From assembly GCA_009668945.1 (NCBI GenBank), contig SBEH01000006.1, positions 1-64,000 on the forward strand: a stretch of DNA of 64,000 bases, given 5' to 3'. The stretch's first letter is position 1, and each line of letters opens with the position of its first letter. The notes below the pieces were generated by a model. That model was not told the origin of the DNA. It ran no database searches and worked only from the letters and a program-made list of their open reading frames with translations. This stretch comes from Actinomycetota bacterium (GTDB taxonomy: Bacteria; Actinomycetota; Coriobacteriia; Anaerosomatales; Anaerosomataceae). Positions 42,119 to 52,933 of this stretch are shown piece after piece. The translations under genes were made by a program, and so were the position numbers.

Positions 42119-42204
42119 TGGTGCGGGCGAAAGGAGTTGAACCTTCACGGGGTTGCCCCCACATGGACCTGAACCATGCGCGTCTGCCATTCCGCCACGC
42201 CCGC
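42119..42204 (-). tRNA. tRNA-Leu(CAG)
   Basis: Class II tRNA, CCA encoded. Acceptor GCGGGCG/CGCCCGC; anticodon stem CATGG/CCATG around TTCAGGT, anticodon CAG. Long variable arm GTGGGGGCAACCCCGT. A TAGTAT (42224-42229 complement) could be its -10. Confidence 0.96.
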
Positions 42205-42354
42205 TTGCGTGGTGCAGGTGAGGATACTACCACAGATGCACCGCGTCCCGTTCGCGCGAACAGAGCGCCGTTCGCTTGGCCTATCCCGGCACACCTCGGT
42301 GATACCATAGGCGCGAGCCAACCACGTCCCGGCACCGGCATCGCGGAGGTCCGT

Positions 42355-43665
42355 TTGCCGTCTCGACCCTCCTTTGGTTTCAACGTGCACGGATGCGCGT
42401 CGGGCAACTTCGGTGAGGCCGTAGTGCTCCGAAGCACCATTCGCGTGCTGCTGGAGCGCGGATATCCCGTGGCGATTCGCAACTTCGAGACCGGTGACGG
42501 CCGCAGCGGCCAGGACCTCACGTACCAGGACCTGTACATCAGGTCTCGGCGCGACCAGCCGTATGCGGTCAACCTCTTCGGCTTCAACCCGCCGACGTTC
42601 ATGACGCTGCTCGGGCTCGAGTGGCTCGCCGTACCGTTCGAGAAGCGCATGAACGTCATGCTCCCCGCATGGGAGCTCGACGTCTTGCCGCCGCTTTGGG
42701 CCGAGGTCTTCGACGCGATGGACGTTGTGCTGACCTCAAGCGAGTTCGTGGCGGAGACCGTCCGCAAAGCACTCCCGGACCTGCCGGTCTTCCGCGTGTA
42801 TACCGCGGTCTACCTGCCGGAGACCATCGCGCCTGACCGCGCACGTTGGGGCGTCACCGACGACGAGGTCGTGTTCTTCTCGGCATTCGACGTCACGAGT
42901 GACATGCGGCGCAAGAACCCATGGGCGGCCGTGAGGGCGTTCCAGGCGGCGTTCGGAGCGCCGGATGCAGCCGCAAACGACCCGCATGTCAGGCTGCTGA
43001 TCAAGCTGAGCAACGCGCGCCTCGACCCGGCATACGACGGGCTCGTCGACGAGCTCGAGGCGATCGCCGCCGCCGACCCGCGCATCACGCTGATCTCCGA
43101 GCAGCTCACCTACACAGACGCGCTCTCGCTTTACGCCTCGAGCGACGTGTTCGTCTCGCTCCACCGCGCCGAAGGCCTCGGCCTGGTGCTGCAGGAGGCG
43201 ATGTCCCTCGGCAAGCCTGTGATCGCCACGGCGTACTCGGGCAGTATGGACTTCACTACACCGGAGAACGCGGCGCTGGTGGACTTCGAACTCGTGCCGG
43301 TCGAAGGCCTCCACTACGAGTACCAGGACGAGCGCACCGGCGGGAACGCGAAGTGGGCCGAGCCGAGCGAGGAGCATGCCGCCGAGTGGATGGTGAAGCT
43401 GGCCACCGACTCGGCACTACGCGAGCGCATCGGCGCACAGGCCGCCGCGGACATGGACGCGCGCCGGGCGGCACACATGGCAGGCGCGGGATTCGAGGAG
43501 CTGCGCCGCTTCGCCGAGGCCTACGACCCGCGCGGGCCCGTGCATCGCGCCAAGGCCGCGCGTATCCGTCACATGCGGATGACGGCCGCCGCGCGGATAC
43601 CGGGCCGGGCCGTTCGTTCCGCGTACAGGCGTGTGCGCCGCGCCCTGACCTCGCGCAGCATGTGA
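42355..43665 (+). CDS. Glycosyltransferase, GT4-like
   Basis: 436 residues. GT-B fold: the N-terminal Rossmann half carries GCASGNFGEAVVLRSTIRVLLERG, and the C-terminal half has HRAEGLGLVLQEAMSLGKPVIATAYSGS, the E-x7-E motif that binds the sugar-nucleotide. The C-terminus is basic and Arg-rich. Transfers a sugar to a lipid, polysaccharide or protein acceptor; specificity unknown. The likely start is TTG 42355, because GGAGGT (42345-42350) precedes it by 4 bases and no ATG/GTG start fits better. Confidence 0.87.
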   Translation: MPSRPSFGFNVHGCASGNFGEAVVLRSTIRVLLERGYPVAIRNFETGDGRSGQDLTYQDLYIRSRRDQPYAVNLFGFNPPTFMTLLGLEWLAVPFEKRMNVMLPAWELDVLPPLWAEVFDAMDVVLTSSEFVAETVRKALPDLPVFRVYTAVYLPETIAPDRARWGVTDDEVVFFSAFDVTSDMRRKNPWAAVRAFQAAFGAPDAAANDPHVRLLIKLSNARLDPAYDGLVDELEAIAAADPRITLISEQLTYTDALSLYASSDVFVSLHRAEGLGLVLQEAMSLGKPVIATAYSGSMDFTTPENAALVDFELVPVEGLHYEYQDERTGGNAKWAEPSEEHAAEWMVKLATDSALRERIGAQAAADMDARRAAHMAGAGFEELRRFAEAYDPRGPVHRAKAARIRHMRMTAAARIPGRAVRSAYRRVRRALTSRSM

Positions 43666-43726
43666 CCCGGGACACGGCACCGGCAGCAGATCGACCGACG
43701 GGGACACGACAGACAGGAGAAAGACA

Positions 43727-44155
43727 GTGAGGCCGCAGACCGGCGAGACCGTCAGGATCCACTACACCGGGACCCTCGCAGATGGTACCGAGTTCGACAG
43801 CAGCTCGGGCCGCGACCCGCTGCTGTTCACGATGGGCGAAGGCGCCGTGATCCCCGGCTTCGAGGCCGCTGTCGCTGACCTCGAGGCGGGCGAGTCGGTG
43901 ACCGTGACCATTCCGGCCGACGAAGCATACGGCCCCCGCCACGAGGACGGCGTGCAGACCGTGCCCCGTGAGGCGTTCGGTGAGACGGTCCCGCTGGCCG
44001 GCTGGGTGGTCACGATGGAGGGTCCGAGTGGCGAGCAGATCCAGGCTACGATCATGGAGGCGGATGACGACTTCGTCGTCATGGACTTCAATCACCCGCT
44101 TTCCGGCCAGGACCTGACGTTCGCACTCACACTCGTGGAGATCGTCGGCAGGTAG
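43727..44155 (+). CDS. FKBP-type peptidyl-prolyl isomerase (SlyD-like)
   Basis: 142 residues. FKBP core HYTGTLADGTEFDSS and FTMGEGAVIPGFEAAV, with an inserted chaperone (IF) domain (about 70-125), as in SlyD. The metal-binding His-rich tail of E. coli SlyD is missing. A cytoplasmic folding catalyst. GTG 43727 after AGGAGAAAGACA. It is followed after 3 bases by the Ser/Thr kinase gene, so it heads the wall/signalling cluster. Confidence 0.9.
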   Translation: MRPQTGETVRIHYTGTLADGTEFDSSSGRDPLLFTMGEGAVIPGFEAAVADLEAGESVTVTIPADEAYGPRHEDGVQTVPREAFGETVPLAGWVVTMEGPSGEQIQATIMEADDDFVVMDFNHPLSGQDLTFALTLVEIVGR

Positions 44156-44158
44156 CCC

Positions 44159-45868
44159 GTGGAGCAGCCGCTCATCCTCGACAGGTACCGGCCGCTGACC
44201 GACCTCGGGTCCGGGGGTCACGGCTCGGTCGTGTTGGCCTTCGACACGAAGATGGCTCGACGCGTGGCCATCAAGCGCCTGCCGCTGCCGCGGGACCGTC
44301 GCGGCCTGCCCACTGCGCCCGCCGGTCTTGCCGAAGCACGCACGGCGGCGCTGCTGAACCATCCGAACATCGTCACCGTGCACGAGTGGGACACGGACGC
44401 CGACGAGGCGTTCATCGTCATGGAGGCGCTCGACGGCGCGTCCGTCGCCGACCTGCTCGACGAGACCGGGGAGCCCTTCACGCCCGATGAGGCGGCGGCG
44501 ATCGTCGCGGGGGTGTCCGCGGCACTGACCTTCGCGCACGACAACGGCGTGTTGCACCTCGACCTCAAGCCCGCCAACGTCCTTCTCACCCGCGACGGCC
44601 GCGTGAAAGTCGCGGACTTCGGCGTCTCGGCTCTCACCGACGTTTCCGGACGCGCGAGTGCAACCGCAGGTACGGTCGGATACATGCCGCCGGAGCAGAT
44701 CCGCGGCCAGCAGCTCGACGAGAGCACGGATGTCTGGGCGCTGGGTGCACTCGTCTACGAGGTGCTCGCGAACGCGAACCCCTTCGATGCCGATTCGGCT
44801 GAAGGCTCGCTGTTCAAGATCGAGGTCGCCGAGGTTCCAGCACCCTCCGAGTTCGAGCCGTCGGTCGGCCCCGCGGTTGACGACATCGTCCTCCGGGCGC
44901 TCGCTCCCGCTCCGTTCGAGCGGTACGCGACGGTCGCCGAGTTCGCGCGCGCGCTGCTGCCGACCCTCGGAGATCCGGAGGCCGGACGCCGATCGCTTGC
45001 CGGGCTCGTCGAAAGCTACGCAGCCGAAGAGGAGCCGGCGGCATTCGCACCGCTCGGCCTGTGGGACCGCCTCGCGCCGCACGCCACGCTCGCCCGCCAC
45101 GCGGCCGCCACCCTCGCCTGCGCCTGGCTCGCGTGGTCCGGCTCCGGCGCGCTGCCGCTCGGACCCGCGGCCCGCCTCGTCACCACCGCGCTCGTCGCCG
45201 TCGCGGGCGCGTTCGCGCCCGCCCTCGGCGCTGCGCTCGGGTACGCGGCGTTCGCGCTCGGGGCAGGGTTCGCGTTCGGCTGGCCTGTCGGCGCCATCGT
45301 CGGCGTGCTGCTGGCGGCCTTCTGGCTCGCGCTCGGGCGCCGTGGCACCGCCGACGGCTACGCGCCGGTCTTCGCACCCGCCCTCGGAATCGTGCACGCA
45401 GCGCCTGCGTCGCCACTGCTGCTGGGCTTCGTCTTCGAGCCGCTGCCCGCCGCACTCGCCTCGGGCGTGGCGGCGCTCGCCGCCGCCGCCGCATCCGCGC
45501 TCACCGGGCGCGGCGCGCCGTTGCTCTCGGTCGGCTGGCGGTTCGTCGCCGCGCCCTACACCGTGACCGCGGCTGCCACATCGCCGCTCGAGAGGCTGGG
45601 CCAGCCGGGTACCGGCATCGCGGTCCTCGCGTGGATGGCGGCCGGTGCGGCGTGCTCGCTCTTGAGTCGCCGCGCGACGCGCGCAAGCGCGTTCGCGGGC
45701 ATCGCTGCGGGCGCGGTAGCGCTCGCGTTCGGGTACGTCGGCTGGCGCTGGCTTGCCGGGCCGGACTCCATCAGCGTCGAGAGCCTCGCCCTCGATCTCA
45801 CCCTCGGCAGCGGCTTGGCACTTGTCGTCGCCGCACTCGGCGCGCCGACTCGTTCAGAGGAGGAGTAG
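44159..45868 (+). CDS. Ser/Thr protein kinase with HLD motif and polytopic C-terminus
   Basis: 569 residues. The kinase domain (about 10-270) has the glycine loop GSGGHGSVV, VAIK lysine, DFG and an APE-like PPEQ. The catalytic loop reads HLDLKPAN (133-140), so the usual HRD arginine is replaced by Leu. An activation-loop Arg-binding pocket is thus absent and control may differ from PknB. Residues about 290-569 contain roughly eight hydrophobic helices instead of PASTA repeats, possibly a membrane sensor or transporter-like module. GTG 44159, 3 bases after slyD. Confidence 0.9.
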   Translation: MEQPLILDRYRPLTDLGSGGHGSVVLAFDTKMARRVAIKRLPLPRDRRGLPTAPAGLAEARTAALLNHPNIVTVHEWDTDADEAFIVMEALDGASVADLLDETGEPFTPDEAAAIVAGVSAALTFAHDNGVLHLDLKPANVLLTRDGRVKVADFGVSALTDVSGRASATAGTVGYMPPEQIRGQQLDESTDVWALGALVYEVLANANPFDADSAEGSLFKIEVAEVPAPSEFEPSVGPAVDDIVLRALAPAPFERYATVAEFARALLPTLGDPEAGRRSLAGLVESYAAEEEPAAFAPLGLWDRLAPHATLARHAAATLACAWLAWSGSGALPLGPAARLVTTALVAVAGAFAPALGAALGYAAFALGAGFAFGWPVGAIVGVLLAAFWLALGRRGTADGYAPVFAPALGIVHAAPASPLLLGFVFEPLPAALASGVAALAAAAASALTGRGAPLLSVGWRFVAAPYTVTAAATSPLERLGQPGTGIAVLAWMAAGAACSLLSRRATRASAFAGIAAGAVALAFGYVGWRWLAGPDSISVESLALDLTLGSGLALVVAALGAPTRSEEE

Positions 45869-45982
45869 CCGCGAGACGCCGGTCCGGGCATTCAACGGGC
45901 CGCTGACGTGCCCGCAGACGGTGCACACCCCCTGCTATCATTAGGAGTCCGCAGACCGCCGCCGACACCATTGCGCAGGCAG

Positions 45983-46696
45983 ATGGGCATTCTCTCCGAC
46001 TTCGAAGATCGCATCGCCTCGGGCATCGAGGGCCTCTTCGCCGGTGCCTTCCGTTCGCCGGTGCAGCCGGTCGAGATCGCCAGGGCACTCACGCGCGCCG
46101 CCGATGATGGACGCGTGCTGGGCGTCGGCAGCGTCTACTGCCCCACCTCGTACACGGTCGCCCTCTCGGCGGAAGACGACGGGGAACTCGGCGCGTTCAA
46201 GACCGTGCTCGCGGGAGAACTCGCCACCTACCTGGCCGACCACGCGCGCGAGCAGAACTACCACCTCCCATTGCGACCCCAGGTCACCTTCGTCGTACAC
46301 GACGACCTCAGGCTCGGGCGGTTTCGGGTGAGCGCTGCGCTCGCCGAGCCCGAACCCGAAGACAGTGGTCCTGCGGTGCGCTTGCCCGATGCGCCGAAGG
46401 GTCCGAGCGGTCTGGCAACCGTTACCGTCGGGGACATCGCTCATGACGTTGCGCTTCAGGGAGACGAGGTCCTCGTCGGCCGGCTCGTCGAGTGCCAGGT
46501 GCGCCTGACCGACGCGAACGTCTCGCGTCGCCACGCGGCGTTCATCCGGCTTGACGACGGCTGGGCGATCAGCGACCTCGGCTCGACGAACGGCACGCGG
46601 GTCAACGGCAAGTCGATAGAGCACGCGAAACTCAGCGACGGGGACGTCGTGGAAATCGGCCTCACGAGACTCGTCTATCACTCTCCGGGGAGCTGA
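45983..46696 (+). CDS. fhaA: FHA-domain protein FhaA (DUF3662 N-terminus)
   Basis: 237 residues. The N-terminal DUF3662 region (about 1-125, MGILSDFEDRIASGIEGLF) and C-terminal FHA domain (about 145-232) with VGRLVECQVRLTDANVSRRHA and DLGSTNGTRVNG match mycobacterial FhaA. The FHA domain binds phosphothreonine made by PknA/B-type kinases. FhaA in Mycobacterium recruits MviN. Two bases separate it from fhaB. Start ATG 45983 within the 114-base gap after the kinase. Confidence 0.94.
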   Translation: MGILSDFEDRIASGIEGLFAGAFRSPVQPVEIARALTRAADDGRVLGVGSVYCPTSYTVALSAEDDGELGAFKTVLAGELATYLADHAREQNYHLPLRPQVTFVVHDDLRLGRFRVSAALAEPEPEDSGPAVRLPDAPKGPSGLATVTVGDIAHDVALQGDEVLVGRLVECQVRLTDANVSRRHAAFIRLDDGWAISDLGSTNGTRVNGKSIEHAKLSDGDVVEIGLTRLVYHSPGS

Positions 46697-46698
46697 CG

Positions 46699-47118
46699 AT
46701 GGCAGACGTGGCGCTGCTGTTCGGACGCATCGTCTTGATAGCGCTGCTCTACCTCTTCCTCTTCGCGGCGGTGAAGACCGGCATGGGCATGGTAGTCGGG
46801 GCCGGGCGAAAGGCGTCGCAGCGGATGCTGGCCTTGCGCGTCGTGCGAGGGCCAAAGGAGATCACGGGGGTCTCCGTGCCACTCACCGGGCCCGTCATCA
46901 TCGGCCGCTCGCCCGGCGCCGACCTCGTGATCGCCGATGACTTCGTCTCGTCGACGCACGCCAAGGTCGTGCCCGCGGGTGACGGCCACATGCTCGAAGA
47001 CCTCGGGTCCACCAACGGCACGCTCGTCAACGGCCAGCCTGCTACCCGGCCGCTCCCGGTGGTTGCGGGCGACGTGATAGAGCTCGGCCAGAACCGCCTC
47101 GAGGTGGTGCGCCTGTGA
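46699..47118 (+). CDS. fhaB: FHA-domain protein FhaB (FipA-like)
   Basis: 139 residues. One N-terminal membrane helix (about 5-33) then a basic linker and an FHA domain (about 50-135) with IIGRSPGADLVIADDFVSSTHAKV and DLGSTNGTLVNG. Mycobacterial FhaB/FipA links the kinase system to FtsZ/FtsQ. Overlaps the phosphatase gene by 4 bases. Confidence 0.93.
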   Translation: MADVALLFGRIVLIALLYLFLFAAVKTGMGMVVGAGRKASQRMLALRVVRGPKEITGVSVPLTGPVIIGRSPGADLVIADDFVSSTHAKVVPAGDGHMLEDLGSTNGTLVNGQPATRPLPVVAGDVIELGQNRLEVVRL

Positions 47119-48194
47119 GCGCGCGCCACGATGAGACGTTCGCGGGCGACAGCCACGTCGGGCTGGTGCGCACCGACAACGAAGACGCGTTCCTCGTAGC
47201 GCCGCCGCTGTTCGCCGTGGCCGACGGCCTCGGGGGACATCAGGCTGGCGAGATCGCGAGTTCCGCCGCGATAGACACGTTGCTCGAGGAGGCGCCCCGC
47301 GTTGCAGACTGCAAGGCGCTCGGAAGGGCCGTGCGGCGTGCGAATGCCGCGGTCATCGAGGCAGCCGAAGTCGGACGCGGCAGGGCGGGCATGGGCACCA
47401 CTCTGACCGCCGCGATGATCGACGGAAGCCGGATCGCGGTCGCACACGTCGGCGACAGCCGTGCGTACCTGCTCCACCTCGGCGAACTCGAGCAGCTCTC
47501 ACAGGACCACTCGATGGTCGCCGACCTCGTACGACAGGGGCAGATCACCGTCGAGGAGTCACGCAGTCACCCGAACCGCAGCGTTATCACGCGCGCGCTG
47601 GGCTCCGACCCGAACATGCTCGTCGACACCTTCGAGGTCGAGGCCGCACAGGGCGACCGCCTGCTGCTTTGCACCGACGGGCTTACGAGCATGGTGTCCG
47701 ACGCCGAGATCGCACGCGTGCTCGGTTCGGCAGCAAGCGCTCAGACTGCCGTCGACACCCTCGTAGACATGGCCCTTGCAGCCGGTGGACACGACAACGT
47801 CACCGCGGTGGTCGTCGACATCGGCCGCGCCCCGCGCCGTCAGCCACAGCCCGCGGGTACGCCCGGCTGGACTCTGCGACTGCTGTGGGTCCTCGCGGCG
47901 ATCCTGATCGTGGCCGGGGCGGCGTGGGCGGCGAACTCGTACGCGCGCTCGCGGGCGTACCTGATCGCCGAGAACGGGCTCATCAGCGTCTACCAGGGCG
48001 TACCCGGGTCACTCGCAGGAGTGCGCCTGGCGTGGCTCTCCGAGGAGACGACCGTCGCCGTGTCGTCTCTCGATGTGGTCACCGCCAACCGGCTTGCGGA
48101 GGGAATCAGGGCGGACGGGCTGACGGAGGCGCGCGCCCTGCTCGAAGTCTACCGGTACCGTGCGGCCGAGGCTTCCGCGACGGTAGCACCCTAG
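47115..48194 (+). CDS. pstP: PP2C-type Ser/Thr phosphatase PstP
   Basis: 359 residues. PP2C core (about 8-240) with metal Asp in RTDNEDAF and VADGLGGH, plus HVGDSRAYLL, CTDGLTSMV and GGHDNVTAVVV. One membrane helix (about 257-278) and a small extracellular domain (80 residues) follow. It removes phosphates placed by the nearby kinases and their FHA/PBP substrates. The GTG start overlaps fhaB by 4 bases; the RodA-PbpA gene follows after 9 bases. Confidence 0.94.
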   Translation: MSARHDETFAGDSHVGLVRTDNEDAFLVAPPLFAVADGLGGHQAGEIASSAAIDTLLEEAPRVADCKALGRAVRRANAAVIEAAEVGRGRAGMGTTLTAAMIDGSRIAVAHVGDSRAYLLHLGELEQLSQDHSMVADLVRQGQITVEESRSHPNRSVITRALGSDPNMLVDTFEVEAAQGDRLLLCTDGLTSMVSDAEIARVLGSAASAQTAVDTLVDMALAAGGHDNVTAVVVDIGRAPRRQPQPAGTPGWTLRLLWVLAAILIVAGAAWAANSYARSRAYLIAENGLISVYQGVPGSLAGVRLAWLSEETTVAVSSLDVVTANRLAEGIRADGLTEARALLEVYRYRAAEASATVAP

Positions 48195-48203
48195 GGGGCT
48201 TGC

Positions 48204-50945
48204 GTGCGCACCCGTCGGGACAACGAACTCCTCCTGCTCTTGGCCGCATCCCCGGTCGTGGTCCTGCTCTTCGTGCTGGTTCACGGCGCGCAAGCACGCA
48301 CCCTGGGGTGGTCTGACATCGTCATCCCCGTCGGGCTGTTCGCGTGCTTCCTTGGCGCGCACGTCGCCGCCCGGTTCCTTGCCCGCGGCGCGGATCCCGC
48401 GCTGCTCCCACTGACCTTCCTGCTCTCGGGTATCGGTCTGGCGGTCATCACGCGATTGGACAGCGAGCTCGCGGCCAGCCAGGTGCTGTGGGTACTCGCG
48501 GGCGTCGTCGCCCTGATCGCGATCCTCGCTGCGGTACCGTCCATAGAACGGCTGGGGCGGTTCAAGTACACGATCGCGCTCGCGGGCATCGTCTTGCTCG
48601 TGCTGCCGGCGCTGATCGGCGTGGAGGTCAACGGCGCGAAGCTGTGGCTCCGCTTCGCCGGCTTCTCGTTCCAGCCTGCCGAGATCGCCAAGATCCTCAT
48701 CGTTCTCTTTCTCGCCGCATACCTCGCCGAGAAGCGCGAGGTACTGTCGGTCGCCACCAAGCGCACTCTCGGTGTCTGGATGCCCCCCGCGAAGCATCTC
48801 GGACCGCTGCTCTTCATGTGGGCAATCAGCCTCGTGGTCCTGATCGCCGAGAAGGACCTCGGCTCGAGCCTGCTCTTCTTCGGCGTGTTCCTGGTCGTCC
48901 TCTACGCCGCTACAGGACGCCCGGCGTACGTCTTCGTCGGACTCGGGCTGTTCGCGATCGGCGCCGCTGGAGCATACGCGACGTTCGGCCACATCCAGTC
49001 GCGCATCGCTATCTGGCTCGACCCGTTCGCCGACGTCGCAGGCCGGGGCTACCAGCTTGCACAGTCGCTCTTCGCCCTGGCGGCCGGCCGAGTTCTCGGA
49101 GTGGGGATCGGCAACGGGCTTCCCGGACGCATCCCGTTCGTCGAGACGGACTTCATCTTCACGGCGGTCGCCGAAGAGCTCGGCTTGCTCGGCGGCGCGG
49201 CGCTCATTGTCACGTACCTCGTGTTCTGCCTGCGCGGACTAGCCACCGCTTCGCGAGCCCGCTCGGACGTCGCCGCGCTAGCAGCCACCGGCCTTGTGGC
49301 GACCTTCGGCCTCCAGGCGTTCGTCATCATCGGCGGCGTCACGCGCCTCATCCCCCTCACCGGCATCACGCTGCCATTCGTGAGCTACGGCGGAAGCTCC
49401 ATCGTCTCGAACTTCGTGCTGCTCGGGCTGCTGATGCGCGCCGGAGACACCGGGACAGGAAGCGAGACTGAGATCCTGGTGAGCGGAGGAACCGGCCTGC
49501 TGGGCCGCATCGCGCTCACGCGCCGGCTTGCGCGAGTCGGCTGGCTCGTCGTCGCACTCATGACGGCGCTCGTGGCGAACCTCACGTACGTGCAAGCCGT
49601 CGCCGCGGATGAGCTCACCGCCAATCCGGCGAACACACGCGGGCTGACGGCCGAGATGCGCCAAGAGCGCGGGGCTATCATCTCGGCCGACGGCGTGGTT
49701 CTCGCGGAGTCGGTGAAGAGCGGCGATGTCTACGCGCGCCGATATCCGGACGGTACGACAGCCGCCCATGTCGTCGGATACTACAGCGCCAGGTACGGCC
49801 GCGCAGGCGTAGAAGCGGCCGCCAACCAAGCGCTCGCCGGCAAGAGCGACTTCTCCACGTTCGCCGACATGATCGAGGCTGCTGCGGGCGTGCCTGTAGC
49901 CGGAAACGACGTCCGGTTGACGATCGACACGCGCGTTCAGCGGGCTGCCGCGACCGCACTCACCGGCAACCGCGGCGCGGTCGTGGTGCTCGACCCTCGA
50001 ACGGGCGCCGTTCTGGCCATGGCGTCCAGCCCCGCCTACGACCCCGGGACTATCGACGCCCAGTGGCCGTCACTCTCAGCTGACGGAGCAAACGCCGCGC
50101 TGGTGAACAGGGCTGCGACCAGCCTGTACCCGCCCGGATCGACGTTCAAGGTGGTCACTCTGACTGCCGCGCTGAAGTCTGGAGTAGCCAGCGAGGGTAC
50201 GACCTATGCCGGTCCCGCGAGCATCGAGATCGGCGGCGCCCCCGTGACGAACTACGGCGGCGATTCGTATGGCGAGATCGACTTGCGCAAGGCGACCGCG
50301 AGCTCAGTCAACACCGTCTTCGGACAACTGGCGCGCGACCTCGGCGCCGAGGCGCTCGTCGCGCAGAGCGAGGAGTTCGGCATCAACTCGGCGGTGCCGT
50401 TCGACCTGCCGTCGGTCACGTCGCTCATGCCCGACCCGCGGGAGATGACGGTGTGGGAGACTGCGTGGGCAGGCGTCGGACAGCCGGTCGGCGAGCACCA
50501 GAGCCCGCCCGGACCGCAGGTCACCCCGCTGCAGATGGCGCTCATCGCCTCCGGCATCGCCAACGACGGAGTCGTGATGCGCCCGTACGTCATCGGCGCG
50601 GTGAGCGACCGCGCCGGACAGGTCATGAGTTCCACCACACCGCGCGAGTGGAAGACCGCGCTCGACGCACAGACCGCCGACAGGGTCACGGACATCATGG
50701 TCGGTGTGATCACGAGCGGGTCCGGGACGCGCGCCCAGATCCCCGGCGTCACGGTAGCGGGGAAGACAGGTACGGCTGAGGCCGGGAAGTCGGTCGAGAC
50801 GCACGCTTGGTTCATCGCATTCGCGCCTGCCGAGGAACCGAGAGTCGCCATGGCGATCGTGTTGGAGAACGCCGGGGTGGGCGGACGCGTCGCCGCACCT
50901 GCGGCGAAAGGCGTGCTCGAAGCGGCCCTGCAAGCGACCCGGTAG
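48204..50945 (+). CDS. RodA-PbpA fusion: SEDS glycosyltransferase joined to class B PBP
   Basis: 913 residues in one frame. Residues about 1-415 are a SEDS polymerase with about 12 helices: VETDFIFTAVAEELG (catalytic-site Asp) and LPFVSYGGSS. A basic loop (RIALTRRLARVG, about 433-445), a further helix (447-467) and a transpeptidase follow, with S646-T-F-K649, S701-V-N703 and K854-T-G856 all intact. With 12 helices the SEDS C-terminus is inside, so the extra helix delivers the PBP domain outside, as required. In Mycobacterium these are two genes, rodA and pbpA. Polymerises and cross-links elongation peptidoglycan. GTG 48204. Confidence 0.95.
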   Translation: MRTRRDNELLLLLAASPVVVLLFVLVHGAQARTLGWSDIVIPVGLFACFLGAHVAARFLARGADPALLPLTFLLSGIGLAVITRLDSELAASQVLWVLAGVVALIAILAAVPSIERLGRFKYTIALAGIVLLVLPALIGVEVNGAKLWLRFAGFSFQPAEIAKILIVLFLAAYLAEKREVLSVATKRTLGVWMPPAKHLGPLLFMWAISLVVLIAEKDLGSSLLFFGVFLVVLYAATGRPAYVFVGLGLFAIGAAGAYATFGHIQSRIAIWLDPFADVAGRGYQLAQSLFALAAGRVLGVGIGNGLPGRIPFVETDFIFTAVAEELGLLGGAALIVTYLVFCLRGLATASRARSDVAALAATGLVATFGLQAFVIIGGVTRLIPLTGITLPFVSYGGSSIVSNFVLLGLLMRAGDTGTGSETEILVSGGTGLLGRIALTRRLARVGWLVVALMTALVANLTYVQAVAADELTANPANTRGLTAEMRQERGAIISADGVVLAESVKSGDVYARRYPDGTTAAHVVGYYSARYGRAGVEAAANQALAGKSDFSTFADMIEAAAGVPVAGNDVRLTIDTRVQRAAATALTGNRGAVVVLDPRTGAVLAMASSPAYDPGTIDAQWPSLSADGANAALVNRAATSLYPPGSTFKVVTLTAALKSGVASEGTTYAGPASIEIGGAPVTNYGGDSYGEIDLRKATASSVNTVFGQLARDLGAEALVAQSEEFGINSAVPFDLPSVTSLMPDPREMTVWETAWAGVGQPVGEHQSPPGPQVTPLQMALIASGIANDGVVMRPYVIGAVSDRAGQVMSSTTPREWKTALDAQTADRVTDIMVGVITSGSGTRAQIPGVTVAGKTGTAEAGKSVETHAWFIAFAPAEEPRVAMAIVLENAGVGGRVAAPAAKGVLEAALQATR

Positions 50946-51045
50946 GCGTCGCAAGGCGGCCGGCTACGCACGCCGGGCGTGGCCATGGGATAGAATGTAG
51001 GACGCGAAAGCGCGTCGCCGCAGGTGAGAGAGGGCAGGGCTGGAA

Positions 51046-52881
<1,836 letters not shown>

Positions 52882-52907
52882 GCTACCGTCTCAACGCCCG
52901 AGTCACG

Positions 52908-52932
52908 CAGGCCCGCCGGCTAGGCGGGCCTG
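52908..52932. terminator. Bidirectional terminator-like hairpin between pknB and PRTase gene
   Basis: A 10-base perfect G+C-rich stem (CAGGCCCGCC / GGCGGGCCTG) with a 5-base loop, between two convergent genes, 26 bases after pknB. The T-tract is minimal. Confidence 0.6.
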
Positions 52933-52933
52933 T

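Noticed and set aside
39341-42172. Long plus-strand frame over the HemN-like, lipoprotein and tRNA-Leu genes
   Set aside because: It passes through a tRNA and a radical SAM gene on the opposite strand and lacks domains.
43256-45397. Long antisense frame opposite glycosyltransferase, FKBP and kinase genes
   Set aside because: Composition is Arg/Glu/Gly shadow-like; both strands cannot be coding, and the plus-strand genes are certain.
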